Positions 8,304 to 16,860 of a stretch of 64,000 nucleotides of DNA are shown here, piece by piece. The stretch is taken from positions 1,488,001-1,552,000 of the forward strand of contig NZ_CP063767.1 of the NCBI RefSeq assembly GCF_015277515.1, given 5' to 3'. Numbering within the stretch: the first letter of the stretch is position 1; each line of letters opens with the position of its first letter. Origin of the DNA: Thermophilibacter immobilis (GTDB lineage Bacteria > Actinomycetota > Coriobacteriia > Coriobacteriales > Atopobiaceae). Under the pieces are notes generated by a model. It did no database searches, was not told the DNA's origin, and was given only the letters and a program-made list of their open reading frames with translations. The position numbers were made by a program, and so were the translations under genes.

Positions 8304-9213
8304 TCGAGCTCCTCTCGAGGGACCCGGAGGGCCCGGGTTCGTCCTGCGTGAATAGGGTACCGCAGCCTGCGTCCGTATATATCTCGAGCAGCAGCGCGTG
8401 AGGGAAGGTCCCGTTGACGATGACGACCTCGCGGACGCCCGAATCGAGCGCGTCGGCAATCGAGCGGACCTTGGGAATCATGCCGCCGTCAAGGGAGTCT
8501 GAGGCGAGAAGCTCATGGGTCTCGGAGCGCGTGAGGTTTGCCACGAGCGAGTCCTCGTCGCAGACGTCACGGTACAGCCCGTCGACGTCAGTGAGGTAGA
8601 TGAGCTTGTCGGCATTCATGGCTTCGGCAATCTTGCCAGCGGCCGCGTCTGCGTTGACGTTGTAGAAGCCGTCGGCGCCGCAGCCCACGCTCGCGACGAC
8701 GGGCGTGTAGCCGTCCTCGAGGACCGTCTCGATGAGCTCGCAGCTCACCTCGCGGATGCGGCCCACGCGGCCCAGCTCGGGGTCGGCGGGCTCGGCCTGG
8801 AGGGTCTTGCCGTCCGCACCCGAGATGCCCACGGCGTTGTGGCCGAACTCGTTCAGGGCCCAGACTAGATGCTGGTTGACCCGGCCCACGAGGACCTCCT
8901 GGACCACCTCCATGGTGGCGTCGTCGGTCACGCGCAGTCCGTCCTTAAAGCTCACGGGCAGGTTGAGGTCGGTGAGAAGGGAGTTTATCGCCTTGCCGCC
9001 GCCGTGCACGAGCACGACCCTGATGCCCATGAGCTTGAGCAGCTCGATGTCGGAGACGACCTGGCGGCACAGGTCGTCATCCTCCATGGCCGAGCCGCCG
9101 TACTTGATGACGAAGGTCTTGCCGGACATCTGGCTGATCCAGGGCAGCGCCTCGGTGAGGGTCTCGACCTTGGACCGGGCCAGGTCGCGCTGCCTCCTAT
9201 CGCGCTTCTGCAT
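8296..9213 (-). CDS. argB: Acetylglutamate kinase
   Basis: Phosphorylates N-acetylglutamate, the second step of arginine synthesis. It has 305 residues, starting at the ATG at 9213 behind GGAGGAAG. The amino-acid-kinase fold is marked by 'FVIKYGGSAM', 'VLVHGGGKAIN', 'RVTDDATMEVVQEVLVGRVNQ', 'NVNADAAAGKIAEAM' and 'GGMIPKV'. The N-terminal stretch before the kinase core (about 25 residues) resembles the N-terminal helix of arginine-inhibited hexameric ArgB enzymes, so feedback inhibition by arginine is plausible. It overlaps argD. Confidence 0.97.
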   Translation of the reverse strand: MQKRDRRQRDLARSKVETLTEALPWISQMSGKTFVIKYGGSAMEDDDLCRQVVSDIELLKLMGIRVVLVHGGGKAINSLLTDLNLPVSFKDGLRVTDDATMEVVQEVLVGRVNQHLVWALNEFGHNAVGISGADGKTLQAEPADPELGRVGRIREVSCELIETVLEDGYTPVVASVGCGADGFYNVNADAAAGKIAEAMNADKLIYLTDVDGLYRDVCDEDSLVANLTRSETHELLASDSLDGGMIPKVRSIADALDSGVREVVIVNGTFPHALLLEIYTDAGCGTLFTQDEPGPSGSLERSSNV

Positions 9214-9263
9214 ATCTTCCTCCGGGTTGTGAGCTTGGGACGCGAGACGAATGAACCGTACGC

Positions 9264-10547
9264 CTACGTGCGGTAGTCCCCGTTGATGGTCACGTAGTCG
9301 TGGGTGAGATCGCAGGTCCAGACGCGCGTGTGGGCGCTTCCCTGCCCCAAGTTCACGGTAATGACGATCTCGGGTGCCTCGAAGCGGCGGAGCATGTCCT
9401 CCTCGTCCATGGGAACCGTGAGACCACCGCGGCACACGGGTACGCCCATGAAGTCGATGTCGACCTGAGCCTGGTCAAAGGCCACGCCGCTCTTGCCGGC
9501 TGCCGCCGCGACGCGCCCCCAGTTGGCGTCGTGGCCAAAGATCGCCGTCTTCACGAGAGGCGAGTTGGCGATCGCGCGCGCCGCCGCGTCGGCATCCCGC
9601 TCGTCTGCGGCCCCCGTGACGTTGACGGTCACGAGCTTGGTCGCACCCTCCCCGTCTGCGGCGATCTGGCGCGCAAGCTCGGAGCAGGTGCGCTCGAGCG
9701 CGGCTGCCACGACGGGAAAGGCGGGGTGATTGAGGTCAACCTTCTCGCCGCCGGCCGCACCCGTGGCAAGAAGGAAGCATGAGTCGTTCGTGGAGGTGTC
9801 CGAGTCAACCGTCACCTTGTTGAACGTGGCGCGCACGGCGGCGAGGAGCGCCTCGTGGGCCGCCTCAGACGTGAGCGGGGCGTCCGTGGAGAGCACGGCC
9901 AGCATGGTGGCCATGGTGGGCTGGATCATGCCGGACCCCTTGGCGAAGCCTCCCACGTGAACGCGCAGGGGCTCGCCTGAGCGCTGGGGCACGTCGCCCG
10001 AGAAGGACACCTCCTTGGCATGGGTGTCGGTGGTCATCACGGCCGAGGCCGCATCGTGAGCAGCGGCCGCATTGGGCGCGAGGGCGGCCGCGGCGACGGG
10101 CACGCCGGTCTCGTAGGGAGCGAGCGGCAGCGGCACCCCTATGACGCCCGTCGAGGCAATGAGCACCTCCTCGGCGGCGCACCCCAGCTCATGGGCCACG
10201 AGCTCGGCCCCGCGAGCCGCGGCCGCCAGCCCCGGCTTCCCCGTGGCCGCGTTGGCGTTTCCGGAGTTAAGCACCACGGCGCGGGCGCGGCCGGCGCGGG
10301 CGCGCTCGCGACTCAGCGCGACGGGAGCGGCGCAGAAGCGATTGGTGGTGAAGGTGGCGGTGGCCACGCAGGTCTTCTCGGCAGCAACGAGCGCGAGGTC
10401 AAGACGGTGGGGGTTCCTGCGAAACCCGGCCGAGACGCCGGAGGCGCGGATGCCGGAGGCGGCGCAGACGCCGCCCGCGCAGGCGACAAAGCCCGCGTCC
10501 TCCGAGGCGTCTGCGCAAGATGACACGTGAATAGGTTCAAGGTTCAT
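9264..10547 (-). CDS. argJ: Bifunctional glutamate N-acetyltransferase / amino-acid acetyltransferase
   Basis: Transfers acetyl from N-acetylornithine to glutamate, and in bifunctional forms also makes N-acetylglutamate from acetyl-CoA, giving the cyclic arginine pathway. It is 427 residues, normal for ArgJ. The self-cleavage site is visible in 'KGSGMIQPTMATML' (cleavage before the Thr nucleophile), preceded by 'IASTGVIGVPL'. 'NSGNANAATG', 'TNDSCFLLATG' and 'IFGHDANWGRVAAAAG' are further landmarks. No argE deacetylase is present in the window, which agrees with recycling by ArgJ. The argC stop lies 24 bp upstream of its start. Confidence 0.97.
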   Translation of the reverse strand: MNLEPIHVSSCADASEDAGFVACAGGVCAASGIRASGVSAGFRRNPHRLDLALVAAEKTCVATATFTTNRFCAAPVALSRERARAGRARAVVLNSGNANAATGKPGLAAAARGAELVAHELGCAAEEVLIASTGVIGVPLPLAPYETGVPVAAAALAPNAAAAHDAASAVMTTDTHAKEVSFSGDVPQRSGEPLRVHVGGFAKGSGMIQPTMATMLAVLSTDAPLTSEAAHEALLAAVRATFNKVTVDSDTSTNDSCFLLATGAAGGEKVDLNHPAFPVVAAALERTCSELARQIAADGEGATKLVTVNVTGAADERDADAAARAIANSPLVKTAIFGHDANWGRVAAAAGKSGVAFDQAQVDIDFMGVPVCRGGLTVPMDEEDMLRRFEAPEIVITVNLGQGSAHTRVWTCDLTHDYVTINGDYRT

Positions 10548-10571
10548 GAGGGTACCTCTCGACGCGAGCTC

Positions 10572-11648
10572 TTAGACGAGGGGCGCGGGGGCGACGAGCC
10601 CCTGCGTCTCGGGCAGGCCCAGGATGACGTTGGCGCACTGGACGGCCTGGGAGGCCGCCCCCTTGCCGAGGTTGTCGATGGCACAGGAGGCGACGATCGT
10701 CTTGCGTCGTCGGTCGTCCAGGGCCACGCCCACCTGGGCGCGCGCGGTGCCAAAGACGGAGGCCGTGGCTGGCATCTCGCCGGCGGGCAGGGTGGTGACC
10801 AGGGGCTCGTTGGCGTAGCGGTCCTCGTAGGCACGGCGCACGTCGGCGAGGGCAACGCCTGCGGCCGCTTCCAGGTAGACGGTGGCGAGAAGCCCGCGCG
10901 TGAGCGGCGCCAGGTGCGGCGTGAAGACGACCGAGATCGGACGGCCCGCGACCTCGGAGAGGGTCTGCTCCATCTCGGGAGTGTGGCGGTGGGACGCGAC
11001 GCCGTAGGCCTGGACGGACTCGTTGGCGCGGCAGAAGTGCGTGCGGTCACTGGGCGCGCGCCCCGCTCCCGAGACCCCCGAGATGGCGTCGGAGATCACG
11101 AGGTCACCGGTCGCGAGACCCGCCTCGAGGGCGGGCGTGGCGGCGAGCGCGGTGGCCGTGGGATAGCAGCCCGGCACGGCCACGAGCACGGTCTCGCCGA
11201 TGGCGCGGCGAGCGGCCAGGGCTCGGAGGCCGGCGCGGTTGAGCTCGGGCAGGCCGTAGACGGTCTGCGAGAGGAGCTCGGGACTCGTATGGGGCGTCTC
11301 GTACCAGGCCTCATAGACGGCTGGGTCGTGGAGGCGATAGTCGGCCGAGAGGTCGAGCACCGTGACGCCACGCGCGAGCAGCTCCGGTGCGAGGGCGAGC
11401 GAGGCGGTGTGGGGGACGGCGAGAAAGGCCACGTCCGCACGCTGGGCGATGAGGTCCGACTCGGGCTGGGAAAGTTCGAGGTCACAGGCACCTGCGAACG
11501 ATGGGTAGACCTCCGACAGGAGCGTTCCGGCCGCCTTGCGGTCCGTGGCCATGACGAGCTCGAGGCAGGGATGCGCAAGCACGAGGCGGCAGAGCTCGAT
11601 TCCGGCGAATCCCGTAGCGCCGACGATGCAGACCCGTATGCTCTTCAT
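10572..11648 (-). CDS. argC: N-acetyl-gamma-glutamyl-phosphate reductase
   Basis: NADPH-dependent reduction of N-acetylglutamyl phosphate to the semialdehyde. Start MKSIRVCIVGATGFAG at 11648 was preferred over an ATG nine bases upstream because GGGATGGGATGC gives ribosome-binding spacing for it. It has 358 residues. The N-terminal Rossmann motif 'GATGFAGIEL', the active-site cysteine in 'VPGCYPTATAL', 'GVSGAGRAP' and 'HRHTPEMEQTL' are all present. It is the first gene of argCJBD and is preceded by an AT-rich palindromic region that is the likely ArgR-controlled promoter. Confidence 0.96.
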   Translation of the reverse strand: MKSIRVCIVGATGFAGIELCRLVLAHPCLELVMATDRKAAGTLLSEVYPSFAGACDLELSQPESDLIAQRADVAFLAVPHTASLALAPELLARGVTVLDLSADYRLHDPAVYEAWYETPHTSPELLSQTVYGLPELNRAGLRALAARRAIGETVLVAVPGCYPTATALAATPALEAGLATGDLVISDAISGVSGAGRAPSDRTHFCRANESVQAYGVASHRHTPEMEQTLSEVAGRPISVVFTPHLAPLTRGLLATVYLEAAAGVALADVRRAYEDRYANEPLVTTLPAGEMPATASVFGTARAQVGVALDDRRRKTIVASCAIDNLGKGAASQAVQCANVILGLPETQGLVAPAPLV

Positions 11649-11668
11649 GCATCCCATCCCCTTTTTTA

Positions 11669-11694
11669 TTGCATATTATGGTATTAATATGCAA
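11669..11694. promoter_or_regulatory. Palindromic operator upstream of argC (candidate ARG box)
   Basis: Perfect 10-bp inverted arms TTGCATATTA (11669-11678) and TAATATGCAA (11685-11694) are separated by 6 bp, 20 bp upstream of the argC start, in an AT-rich island within GC-rich sequence. TGCAT/ATGCA half-sites resemble actinobacterial and general ArgR boxes (TNTGNAT-N4-ATNCANA). Binding by ArgR is inferred; no argR gene is in the window. Confidence 0.6.
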
Positions 11695-11832
11695 ATATAC
11701 CGGTTTTTAATACGGTGAATATAGAGAGTAGGGCAAAGGCTGTCAACAAGGGCGCCCGTTCGGACACCTGCCCGACACACTCGACGGCGTCGGACGAGCC
11801 ACGGCCCAGCAGCTCCCTGCGGCTTTTAGCTT

Positions 11833-11943
11833 CGAGTACGCGAAAGTCACGTCATGCAGCGCGTCTGAGCTTCCCGCCAACAGGGCAAACGCTGACGAGA
11901 AGTCCCCACGCGCCGTCCGTATGCCTGGACTTTCGCCCGCTCG
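11833..11943 (+). repeat. Intergenic inverted-end element, copy B
   Basis: A 111-bp element with imperfect inverted ends, CGAGtacGCGAAAGTC (11833-11848) against GACTTTCGCccGCTCG (11928-11943), 13 of 16 pairing. The loop core CCAACAGGGCAAACGCTG followed by ACGAGAAG (11877-11902) matches the cores of copies A, C, D and E. The surrounding gap 11649-11987 otherwise holds only the argC control region. Confidence 0.65.
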
Positions 11944-11987
11944 ATGCTGAAAGAGGCTGGGAAGGGACTATGAGAGGAGCAGGGAGG

Positions 11988-12572
11988 CTACGAGCGATAC
12001 ACGACGCCCTCGGCCACGTGCGAAGCGGCCTCGTCGCCGGCAAGACGACGGACGAGCTCGAGGCCAAAGTCCATGGCCGTGGCCGCGCCCTGGCTCGTAA
12101 CCAGGTTGCCGTCGACTACGACGGGCTCGTCGGCCACGAGCTCGGCACCGTGCTCGGAAAGCACGTGCTGAAAGCCCGGATTGGCCGTCGCACGACGTCC
12201 CTTGAGCAGGCCCAGCTCGGCCAGGATCGACGGGGCCGCACAGATGGCCGCGATGTCGGCGCCACGCGAGGAAAACGAGACGAGCGCCTCGCAGAGCGGC
12301 GCGCAGGCGCGCAGGTTGGGCGTCCCGGGGATACCTCCAGGCAGAACGAGCAGGTCGTAGTCATCAAACGAGAAGCCCTCGTCGAAGATCGTGCGATCGC
12401 AGACGATGGTCACCTCGTGTGACGACGTGACCTGCCGCTCTCTCGTGATTGACACGGTGTCGCAGCTCACCCCCGCGCGAAAGAGCACATCTACGATCGT
12501 GAGCCCCTCGACCTCCTCGAGCCCCTCGGCGATGAAGACGGCCACGCGCTTGTCGCTTGCCTTCTTGAACAT
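11988..12572 (-). CDS. DJ-1/PfpI (ThiJ) family protein
   Basis: A 194-residue glutamine-amidotransferase-like protein of the DJ-1 branch. The start MFKKASDKRVAVFIAEG (12572) sits behind an excellent GGAGGAGG. The nucleophile elbow 'IAAICAAPSILAELGLL' carries the conserved Cys, 'FIAEGLEEVEGLTIVDVL' carries the Glu that stabilises it, and 'LLVLPGGIPGTPNL' and 'VTSQGAATAMDFGLELV' are the other family blocks. Homologues act in glyoxal detoxification, protein or nucleotide deglycation, or as stress chaperones. It follows the PTS IIA gene, but a terminator lies between them, so it is probably its own unit. Confidence 0.88.
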   Translation of the reverse strand: MFKKASDKRVAVFIAEGLEEVEGLTIVDVLFRAGVSCDTVSITRERQVTSSHEVTIVCDRTIFDEGFSFDDYDLLVLPGGIPGTPNLRACAPLCEALVSFSSRGADIAAICAAPSILAELGLLKGRRATANPGFQHVLSEHGAELVADEPVVVDGNLVTSQGAATAMDFGLELVRRLAGDEAASHVAEGVVYRS

Positions 12573-12584
12573 GAGAAACCTCCT

Positions 12585-12634
12585 CCTTTGAAAAGAAACC
12601 CCACCGACGAATGCCGGAGGGGTCCCTCGTCGGT
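12585..12634 (-). terminator. Rho-independent terminator after the PTS IIA gene
   Basis: Arms ACCGACGA (12603-12610) and TCGTCGGT (12627-12634) form a perfect 8-bp stem. Read on the minus strand it is followed by GGGGTTTCTTTTC. It ends the long minus-strand operon that begins at 25.86 kb. Confidence 0.75.
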
Positions 12635-12652
12635 CGATGCGCAGAGCTAGAG

Positions 12653-13111
12653 CTACTCCTCGTCGATGCCCGCGTTGATGGCGCCGGCGATGGCCTGGGC
12701 GTCGTCGGAGCCGCGCACGAGACTCTTGAAGTCGTCCTTCATGAGCAGGACGGCGGTCCTGGAGAGGAGCTTGATGTGCGTGGTGCCGGCCTCGCCCTCG
12801 GGGACGAGCAGTGATATCGCAATATCCACGGGCTTGTCGTCGAAGCTCGGCCACTCGAGCGGGTGGTCGTTCTTGACCACGATGACCGCGGCACGCTTGA
12901 TAGCGGCGTCCTTGGCGTGAGGCACCGCAAAGCCATCGGTCATGCCCGTCTCGCCCATCTCCTCGCGGGCGAGAAAGGCAGCGTAGACGGCATTGGCGTT
13001 ATCGGTGACACCCAGCGCGGCGGCGCGATCGGAGATGAAGCGCAGCACGTTCTCGCGCGTGTCGATGCTCTGCTTGACGAAGACGTTTTCTTCCTTGACG
13101 AAGTCGCTCAC
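12653..13111 (-). CDS. PTS fructose-type EIIA component
   Basis: Phosphocarrier that takes phosphate from HPr and passes it to EIIB. It has 152 residues. The phosphorylated His lies in 'DGFAVPHAKD', and 'VDIAISLLVPEGEAGTTHIKLLSRTAVLL' is the second family block. The GTG start (13111) sits behind AAAGGGG. It is detached from its likely IIB and IIC partners by nine genes but on the same strand, inside one probable transcription unit ending in the terminator at 12.6 kb. EIIA-Ntr (PtsN-like) is an alternative, but no rpoN-linked context is present. Confidence 0.85.
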   Translation of the reverse strand: MSDFVKEENVFVKQSIDTRENVLRFISDRAAALGVTDNANAVYAAFLAREEMGETGMTDGFAVPHAKDAAIKRAAVIVVKNDHPLEWPSFDDKPVDIAISLLVPEGEAGTTHIKLLSRTAVLLMKDDFKSLVRGSDDAQAIAGAINAGIDEE

Positions 13112-13165
13112 GTGGATCCCCTTTGCTGTACGGTAAGACGCCCCATCAGGCGTCGCGTCTGCTGT

Positions 13166-13212
13166 GCACTGCCATGATAGCCGTTAGCGCCATCTCGGTT
13201 GAGGGGCAGTGC
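13166..13212. other. Inverted repeat in the MFS-to-IIA gap
   Basis: GCACTGCC (13166-13173) pairs perfectly with GGCAGTGC (13205-13212) across a 31-bp loop, inside the 151-bp gap between the MFS gene and the IIA gene. There is no U-run directly after it on either strand, so it looks more like an RNA-processing or attenuating stem than a terminator. Confidence 0.45.
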
Positions 13213-13262
13213 GGCGCACATTCGGATTTTACCTTTTTTGCCTGGGCGCACTTCCTCGCACC

Positions 13263-14477
13263 TCACAGCGCCCGCGCCACCGCGACGCTCGCCGCGCCCA
13301 TGAGCGCCATGACGAGCAGCGCGGGCACGTAGGAGCCCGCGGCCGCCGAGAGCAGCCCCGTCCCCCACGAGCCGACGAGGGAGGCGAAGACGCTGTAGGT
13401 GTTCACGAGGGCCATGTTCTGCGCCATGCCCCGCTGTCCCCACCGCGTCCGCGTCACGAAGGGCATGCTCACCACCGCGGCCCCCCAGCTCACCCCCGTG
13501 AGCAGGCACGCGACTGCCTGGAGGGCAAGCGACCCCGTCGCCAGCGAGAAGATCATGGCCACGGGGCCCGCCAGGCCAAGCGCCCCGACGCCCCTCATCG
13601 TGCGGGAGCGGCCGAGGCGGTCGAGCGCCGCGCCTCCCCCGAGGCGTCCCAGCCCGCTGCCGACGTTGACGCACCCTATGACGAGAGCGGCCTCCAGATC
13701 GCTCGCGCCCAGGGAGAGCGGGAGCTCCCTCCCGATGCCCGTGACGCCCATGCCGACGCACCCCAAGAGGAACAGGAAGGCATAGAGCAAATAGAACGTG
13801 CGGTCGCGCAGCATGGCGGCGGCTCCCTGCTCGGCGGGCGCGGACTTCGCAGGCGTTCTCGGCCCGGAGGGGCTCGGGGGCCCCGGGGCGGCCCGCCGCC
13901 CCTCGTCCGTAGGAGGCCTCATCACGACGGCCGCCGCGAGCGCGAGGGCCGCGAGAGCCACCCCCGACCCCCTGATGACCACGCGCCAGTCGAGGAGGGC
14001 GTAGAGGTGGGTGACGAGCGGGCCGAGGACGAATCCCCCCGACCCGAAGCCCATGAGGCAGATTCCCTGGGCCAGGCCGACTCGGTCAGGGAACCACGAG
14101 GTGACCGTCGGGATGACGATGTTGTAGACGATGCCGATCCCCGCGCTCGCCGTCACGCCGTAGGTCGCGCACACCACGAGCAGACCGGAGGCCCCGTCTA
14201 CCGCGGAGGTCCCCCAAAACCCCGCGGCGAGCAGGGCGGCGCCCAAGGCGAGCCCCCCTCGCTCCCATCCGCGGCGGACCAGCTCCCCCGAGACGATCCC
14301 CCCGACCGTGAAGGAGATGATCGAGAGGGCGAAGACGAGCGTCATGCTGGCCACGTCCCAGCCGAAGGTGCCCTTGAGCGGTGCCAGGAGGACCGAGTAC
14401 GCGTAGATGAGCCCCATGAACAGAAGGAGCGCGGCCCCCATGCCCAAGATGAGGGAGCGTCTTCTCGCAACGATCAC
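13263..14477 (-). CDS. MFS transporter, oxalate/formate-antiporter-like (OFA) family
   Basis: A 404-residue, about 12-helix membrane transporter. The N-terminal helix and 'GLIYAYSVLLAPLKGTFGW' followed by a hydrophobic second helix and 'RRGWERGG' fit the OFA/monocarboxylate branch of the major facilitator superfamily. 'NIVIPTVTSWFPDRVGLAQGICLMGFGSGGFV' is the typical loop. A long central cytoplasmic linker (about residues 190-215) is Pro/Arg-rich. Members move small organic acids such as oxalate, formate, pyruvate or lactate. Here the neighbouring acyl-CoA genes suggest a short carboxylic acid, which is inference. It lies 9 bp after the aldo-keto reductase gene. Confidence 0.8.
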   Translation of the reverse strand: MIVARRRSLILGMGAALLLFMGLIYAYSVLLAPLKGTFGWDVASMTLVFALSIISFTVGGIVSGELVRRGWERGGLALGAALLAAGFWGTSAVDGASGLLVVCATYGVTASAGIGIVYNIVIPTVTSWFPDRVGLAQGICLMGFGSGGFVLGPLVTHLYALLDWRVVIRGSGVALAALALAAAVVMRPPTDEGRRAAPGPPSPSGPRTPAKSAPAEQGAAAMLRDRTFYLLYAFLFLLGCVGMGVTGIGRELPLSLGASDLEAALVIGCVNVGSGLGRLGGGAALDRLGRSRTMRGVGALGLAGPVAMIFSLATGSLALQAVACLLTGVSWGAAVVSMPFVTRTRWGQRGMAQNMALVNTYSVFASLVGSWGTGLLSAAAGSYVPALLVMALMGAASVAVARAL

Positions 14478-14486
14478 GACCGCCCC

Positions 14487-15461
14487 CTACACCCCCGACT
14501 CGGCATGCGCCTGCGCCACGCGCACGGCCCACTCCTCGAGCCGGTCCGGGTGGAAGGTGTAGCCGTCCGTCGTGTCGAGGGCGTCAAGCACGGCCATGTC
14601 GGCCGCGTCGAGCTCGAAGTCGAAGACCTCGCTGTTGGACCTGATGCGCCCCGCGCGCGTCGACTTGGGCATCGTGGCGAACCCGCTCTGCAGCGCCCAG
14701 CGCACGCAGACCTGCCCGACGTCCTTGCCGAGGCGCTCGGCCATGGCGACGACCTCGGGGCTCCTGAAGAGCCTCCCGCGCCCGAGCGGCGCCCATGCCT
14801 CGAGCTGGACGCCGCGGGAGCGGCACCACGCCACGGTCTCGCGCTGCTGGTAGGTGGGGTTGAGCTCGATCTGGTCGACCTGCGGCACCACGCTCGCGCC
14901 CTCGAGCAGGGCCTCCAGATGGGGCACGAGGAAGTTGGACACGCCGATGGCGCGCACGCGCCCCGCGGCGTAGAGCTCCTCGAACGCCCGCCAGCTGTCC
15001 CGGACGCGCTCGCGCCACTCGCCCTCGTGGCCTCCCACCTTGGGCCAGTGGATGAGGTAGAGGTCGAGATAGTCGCAGCCCAGGTCGGCGCAGGAGCGCT
15101 CGAAGGCGGTCAGCGCGCCCTCGTAGCCCTGCTCGTCGTTTCTGAGCTTGCTCGTGACGAAGAGCTCGCCGCGGGCGACCCCGGAGGCGGCGATGGCACG
15201 CCCCACCATCTTCTCGTTGCCGTACTGAGCGGCCGTGTCGATGTGCCTGAAGCCGAGGTCGAGGGCGGAGCGCACGGCTCTCTCCCCCGCCTCGTCGGGG
15301 GCGATCATGTAGGTGCCGAACCCCAGGCACGGCAGCTCGACGCCGTTGGCGAGGACGTAGCGGTCGCACTTCCCCGCGAGGCGCACGCGCGGCAGGAGGC
15401 GCCCGGCGGGATCCGCGCCGGCGACGTCGACGGGACGTATGGAGCGGGCAGAGACGCTCAT
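14487..15461 (-). CDS. Aldo/keto reductase
   Basis: A 324-residue NAD(P)H-dependent (beta/alpha)8 oxidoreductase. The start at MSVSARSIRP (15461) follows GAAAGGAG. The catalytic tetrad is visible: Asp and Tyr in 'HIDTAAQYGNE', Lys in 'LFVTSKL', His in 'YLIHWPK'. 'IGVSNFLVPHLEALLE' and 'LGRGRLFRSPEV' are standard later blocks, and 'PKSTRAGRIRSNSEVFDFEL' contains the cofactor-binding K-S-x-x-x-x-R-I. It belongs to the 2,5-diketogluconate-reductase/YvgN-like branch. An extra 45 residues precede the barrel. Its substrate is probably an aldehyde or ketone made by the same operon. Confidence 0.88.
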   Translation of the reverse strand: MSVSARSIRPVDVAGADPAGRLLPRVRLAGKCDRYVLANGVELPCLGFGTYMIAPDEAGERAVRSALDLGFRHIDTAAQYGNEKMVGRAIAASGVARGELFVTSKLRNDEQGYEGALTAFERSCADLGCDYLDLYLIHWPKVGGHEGEWRERVRDSWRAFEELYAAGRVRAIGVSNFLVPHLEALLEGASVVPQVDQIELNPTYQQRETVAWCRSRGVQLEAWAPLGRGRLFRSPEVVAMAERLGKDVGQVCVRWALQSGFATMPKSTRAGRIRSNSEVFDFELDAADMAVLDALDTTDGYTFHPDRLEEWAVRVAQAHAESGV

Positions 15462-15484
15462 GAAACTCCTTTCACAAAGGCGAC

Positions 15485-15517
15485 GGGCGCGGGGAGGCTG
15501 GTGACGGCCCCGCGCCC
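15485..15517. other. Strong intergenic stem between alcohol dehydrogenase and AKR genes
   Basis: GGGCGCGGGG (15485-15494) pairs perfectly with CCCCGCGCCC (15508-15517) over a 13-bp loop, in the 84-bp gap. The minus-strand sequence after the stem has only CGCCTTTG, a poor U-tract. It may attenuate or protect mRNA within the operon. Confidence 0.5.
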
Positions 15518-15545
15518 GCTTCACCTGAAACGACTCCTTCAGAGA

Positions 15546-16736
15546 CTAGCGTGCATCCCTCAGAATCTGCTCGATGTCCTCTACGTGCAGCTCCTTGAAG
15601 AAGCCGGCGTGATCACCGCCACGCGCGTCGACGGCGCCGACGGCCATCTCATGAATCTGCTCGTCGGTAGGATTGACGCCAAGCTCCTTGAGCGAGGTGG
15701 GCATGCCGATCGAATGGCACCACTGATCCCACGCCGCGATTCCTCGCAATCCGGTGGCGCGCGCGTCATGGAAGTCGTTTTCCACTCCAAAGACGTTGAC
15801 GCCAAACTGAGCGAAGCGCGCAGGGTCAACGTCAATCACGTACTTGGCCCAGCTCGACCAGATGGCAGTCAGGCCCGCACCGTGTGCGACGTCGAACAGG
15901 GCGCCAATCTCATGCTCAATGGCATGGCAGGCGAAGTCGCCGACGCGCCCGGTGCCCGTCAGGCCGCAATGAGAAAGAGAGCCAGCCCACATCAGGTTCG
16001 CACGAGCCGCATAGCTCTTCGGGTCGGCGAGGGCCTCGGGGACGGCGGTCTTGACGGTGCGCAGGAGCCCCTCACTCATGGCGTCGGTAAGCTCGACATG
16101 ATCGACCTTGGTGAAGTAGCGCTCCATCGTATGGAACATGATGTCAGCACCGGGAGCCGCGGTCTGATAGGCCGGCACCGAGTAGGTGAGCTCGGGATTC
16201 ATGATGGCGAAGAGGGGGCGACCGCACTCATGGTTGTATGAGCGCTTGAGCATCCGTTCGCCCAGGGTGTCGATGTTGATGACCGCAGAGTTGGAGGTCT
16301 CCGAACCCGTGCCAGCAAGCGTGGAGATGGCACCGAGCTTGGCGATCTTGTCCGTGCCCACCTTGCCGAGAAAGAGGTCCTCGAGGGCGAAGTCGTTGGC
16401 AAGGCCGTAGGCGATGGCCTTCGAGGAGTCGATCGCGGAGCCGCCGCCGATGGCGAGCACGAAGTCGACGCCCTCCTGGCGGGCGAGCTCGACTCCCCTC
16501 TTCACGAGCGAGAGGCGCGGGTTGGGCACGACGCCGTCAAGCTCGACGTAGGAGATGCCAGCGTCATCGAGGCCCTTCTCGACGCGGCCGAGCAGCCCAG
16601 TCGTGCGGACGTAGTCGCCCCCCCAGTGGATCAGGGCCTTGGTGCCGCCGTTTTCCTTGATGAGGCGACCGGCCTCGCCCTCGGTGTCCTTGCCGAACAC
16701 GACCTTGGTCGGTACGAGGTACTCAAAGTTAACCAT
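15546..16736 (-). CDS. Iron-containing alcohol dehydrogenase (BdhA/YqhD type)
   Basis: A 396-residue group III alcohol dehydrogenase, starting at MVNFEYLVPTKVVFGKDTE (16736) behind GGAAAGGA. The NAD(P) loop 'AIGGGSAIDSSKAIAY' and the metal ligands in 'PGADIMFHTMERYF', 'CHAIEHEIGALFDVAHGAGLTAI' (Asp and three His) are intact. Relatives reduce butyraldehyde, acetaldehyde, methylglyoxal or other aldehydes with NAD(P)H. In this operon it could dispose of reducing power as an alcohol. It is different in type from the FucO-like dehydrogenase at 53.1 kb and from the glycerol dehydrogenase at 62.6 kb. Confidence 0.9.
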   Translation of the reverse strand: MVNFEYLVPTKVVFGKDTEGEAGRLIKENGGTKALIHWGGDYVRTTGLLGRVEKGLDDAGISYVELDGVVPNPRLSLVKRGVELARQEGVDFVLAIGGGSAIDSSKAIAYGLANDFALEDLFLGKVGTDKIAKLGAISTLAGTGSETSNSAVINIDTLGERMLKRSYNHECGRPLFAIMNPELTYSVPAYQTAAPGADIMFHTMERYFTKVDHVELTDAMSEGLLRTVKTAVPEALADPKSYAARANLMWAGSLSHCGLTGTGRVGDFACHAIEHEIGALFDVAHGAGLTAIWSSWAKYVIDVDPARFAQFGVNVFGVENDFHDARATGLRGIAAWDQWCHSIGMPTSLKELGVNPTDEQIHEMAVGAVDARGGDHAGFFKELHVEDIEQILRDAR

Positions 16737-16819
16737 AGTAAAATCCTTTCCTAGATCCGGTAGTGGACGTGCGGCGGAGCGCCCGAGGGGTCGGACGCCG
16801 TGCGCGGCGACGGCGCGAA

Positions 16820-16855
16820 AGAGGCCTGGCGCCGCACGCGGCGGCAGGCCCCTCG
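16820..16855 (-). terminator. Strong hairpin after the thiolase gene
   Basis: On the minus strand GGGGCCTGCCGCCG and CGGCGCCAGGCCTC form a long GC-rich stem around CGTG, followed by TTTCGCG, six bases after the thiolase stop. The short U-run suggests partial termination or 3'-end stabilisation before the alcohol dehydrogenase gene. Confidence 0.5.
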
Positions 16856-16860
16856 CCCGG

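Noticed and set aside
13209-16241. A 1010-codon plus-strand open frame
   Set aside because: It runs antisense to the MFS, aldo-keto reductase and alcohol dehydrogenase genes, is Arg/His/Pro-rich, and has no recognisable domain. Long antisense frames are expected from third-position GC bias.
16737-16860. A promoter separating thiolase and alcohol dehydrogenase
   Set aside because: The 124-bp gap is GC-rich, with a hairpin but no convincing -35/-10 pair, so an independent promoter is not claimed.
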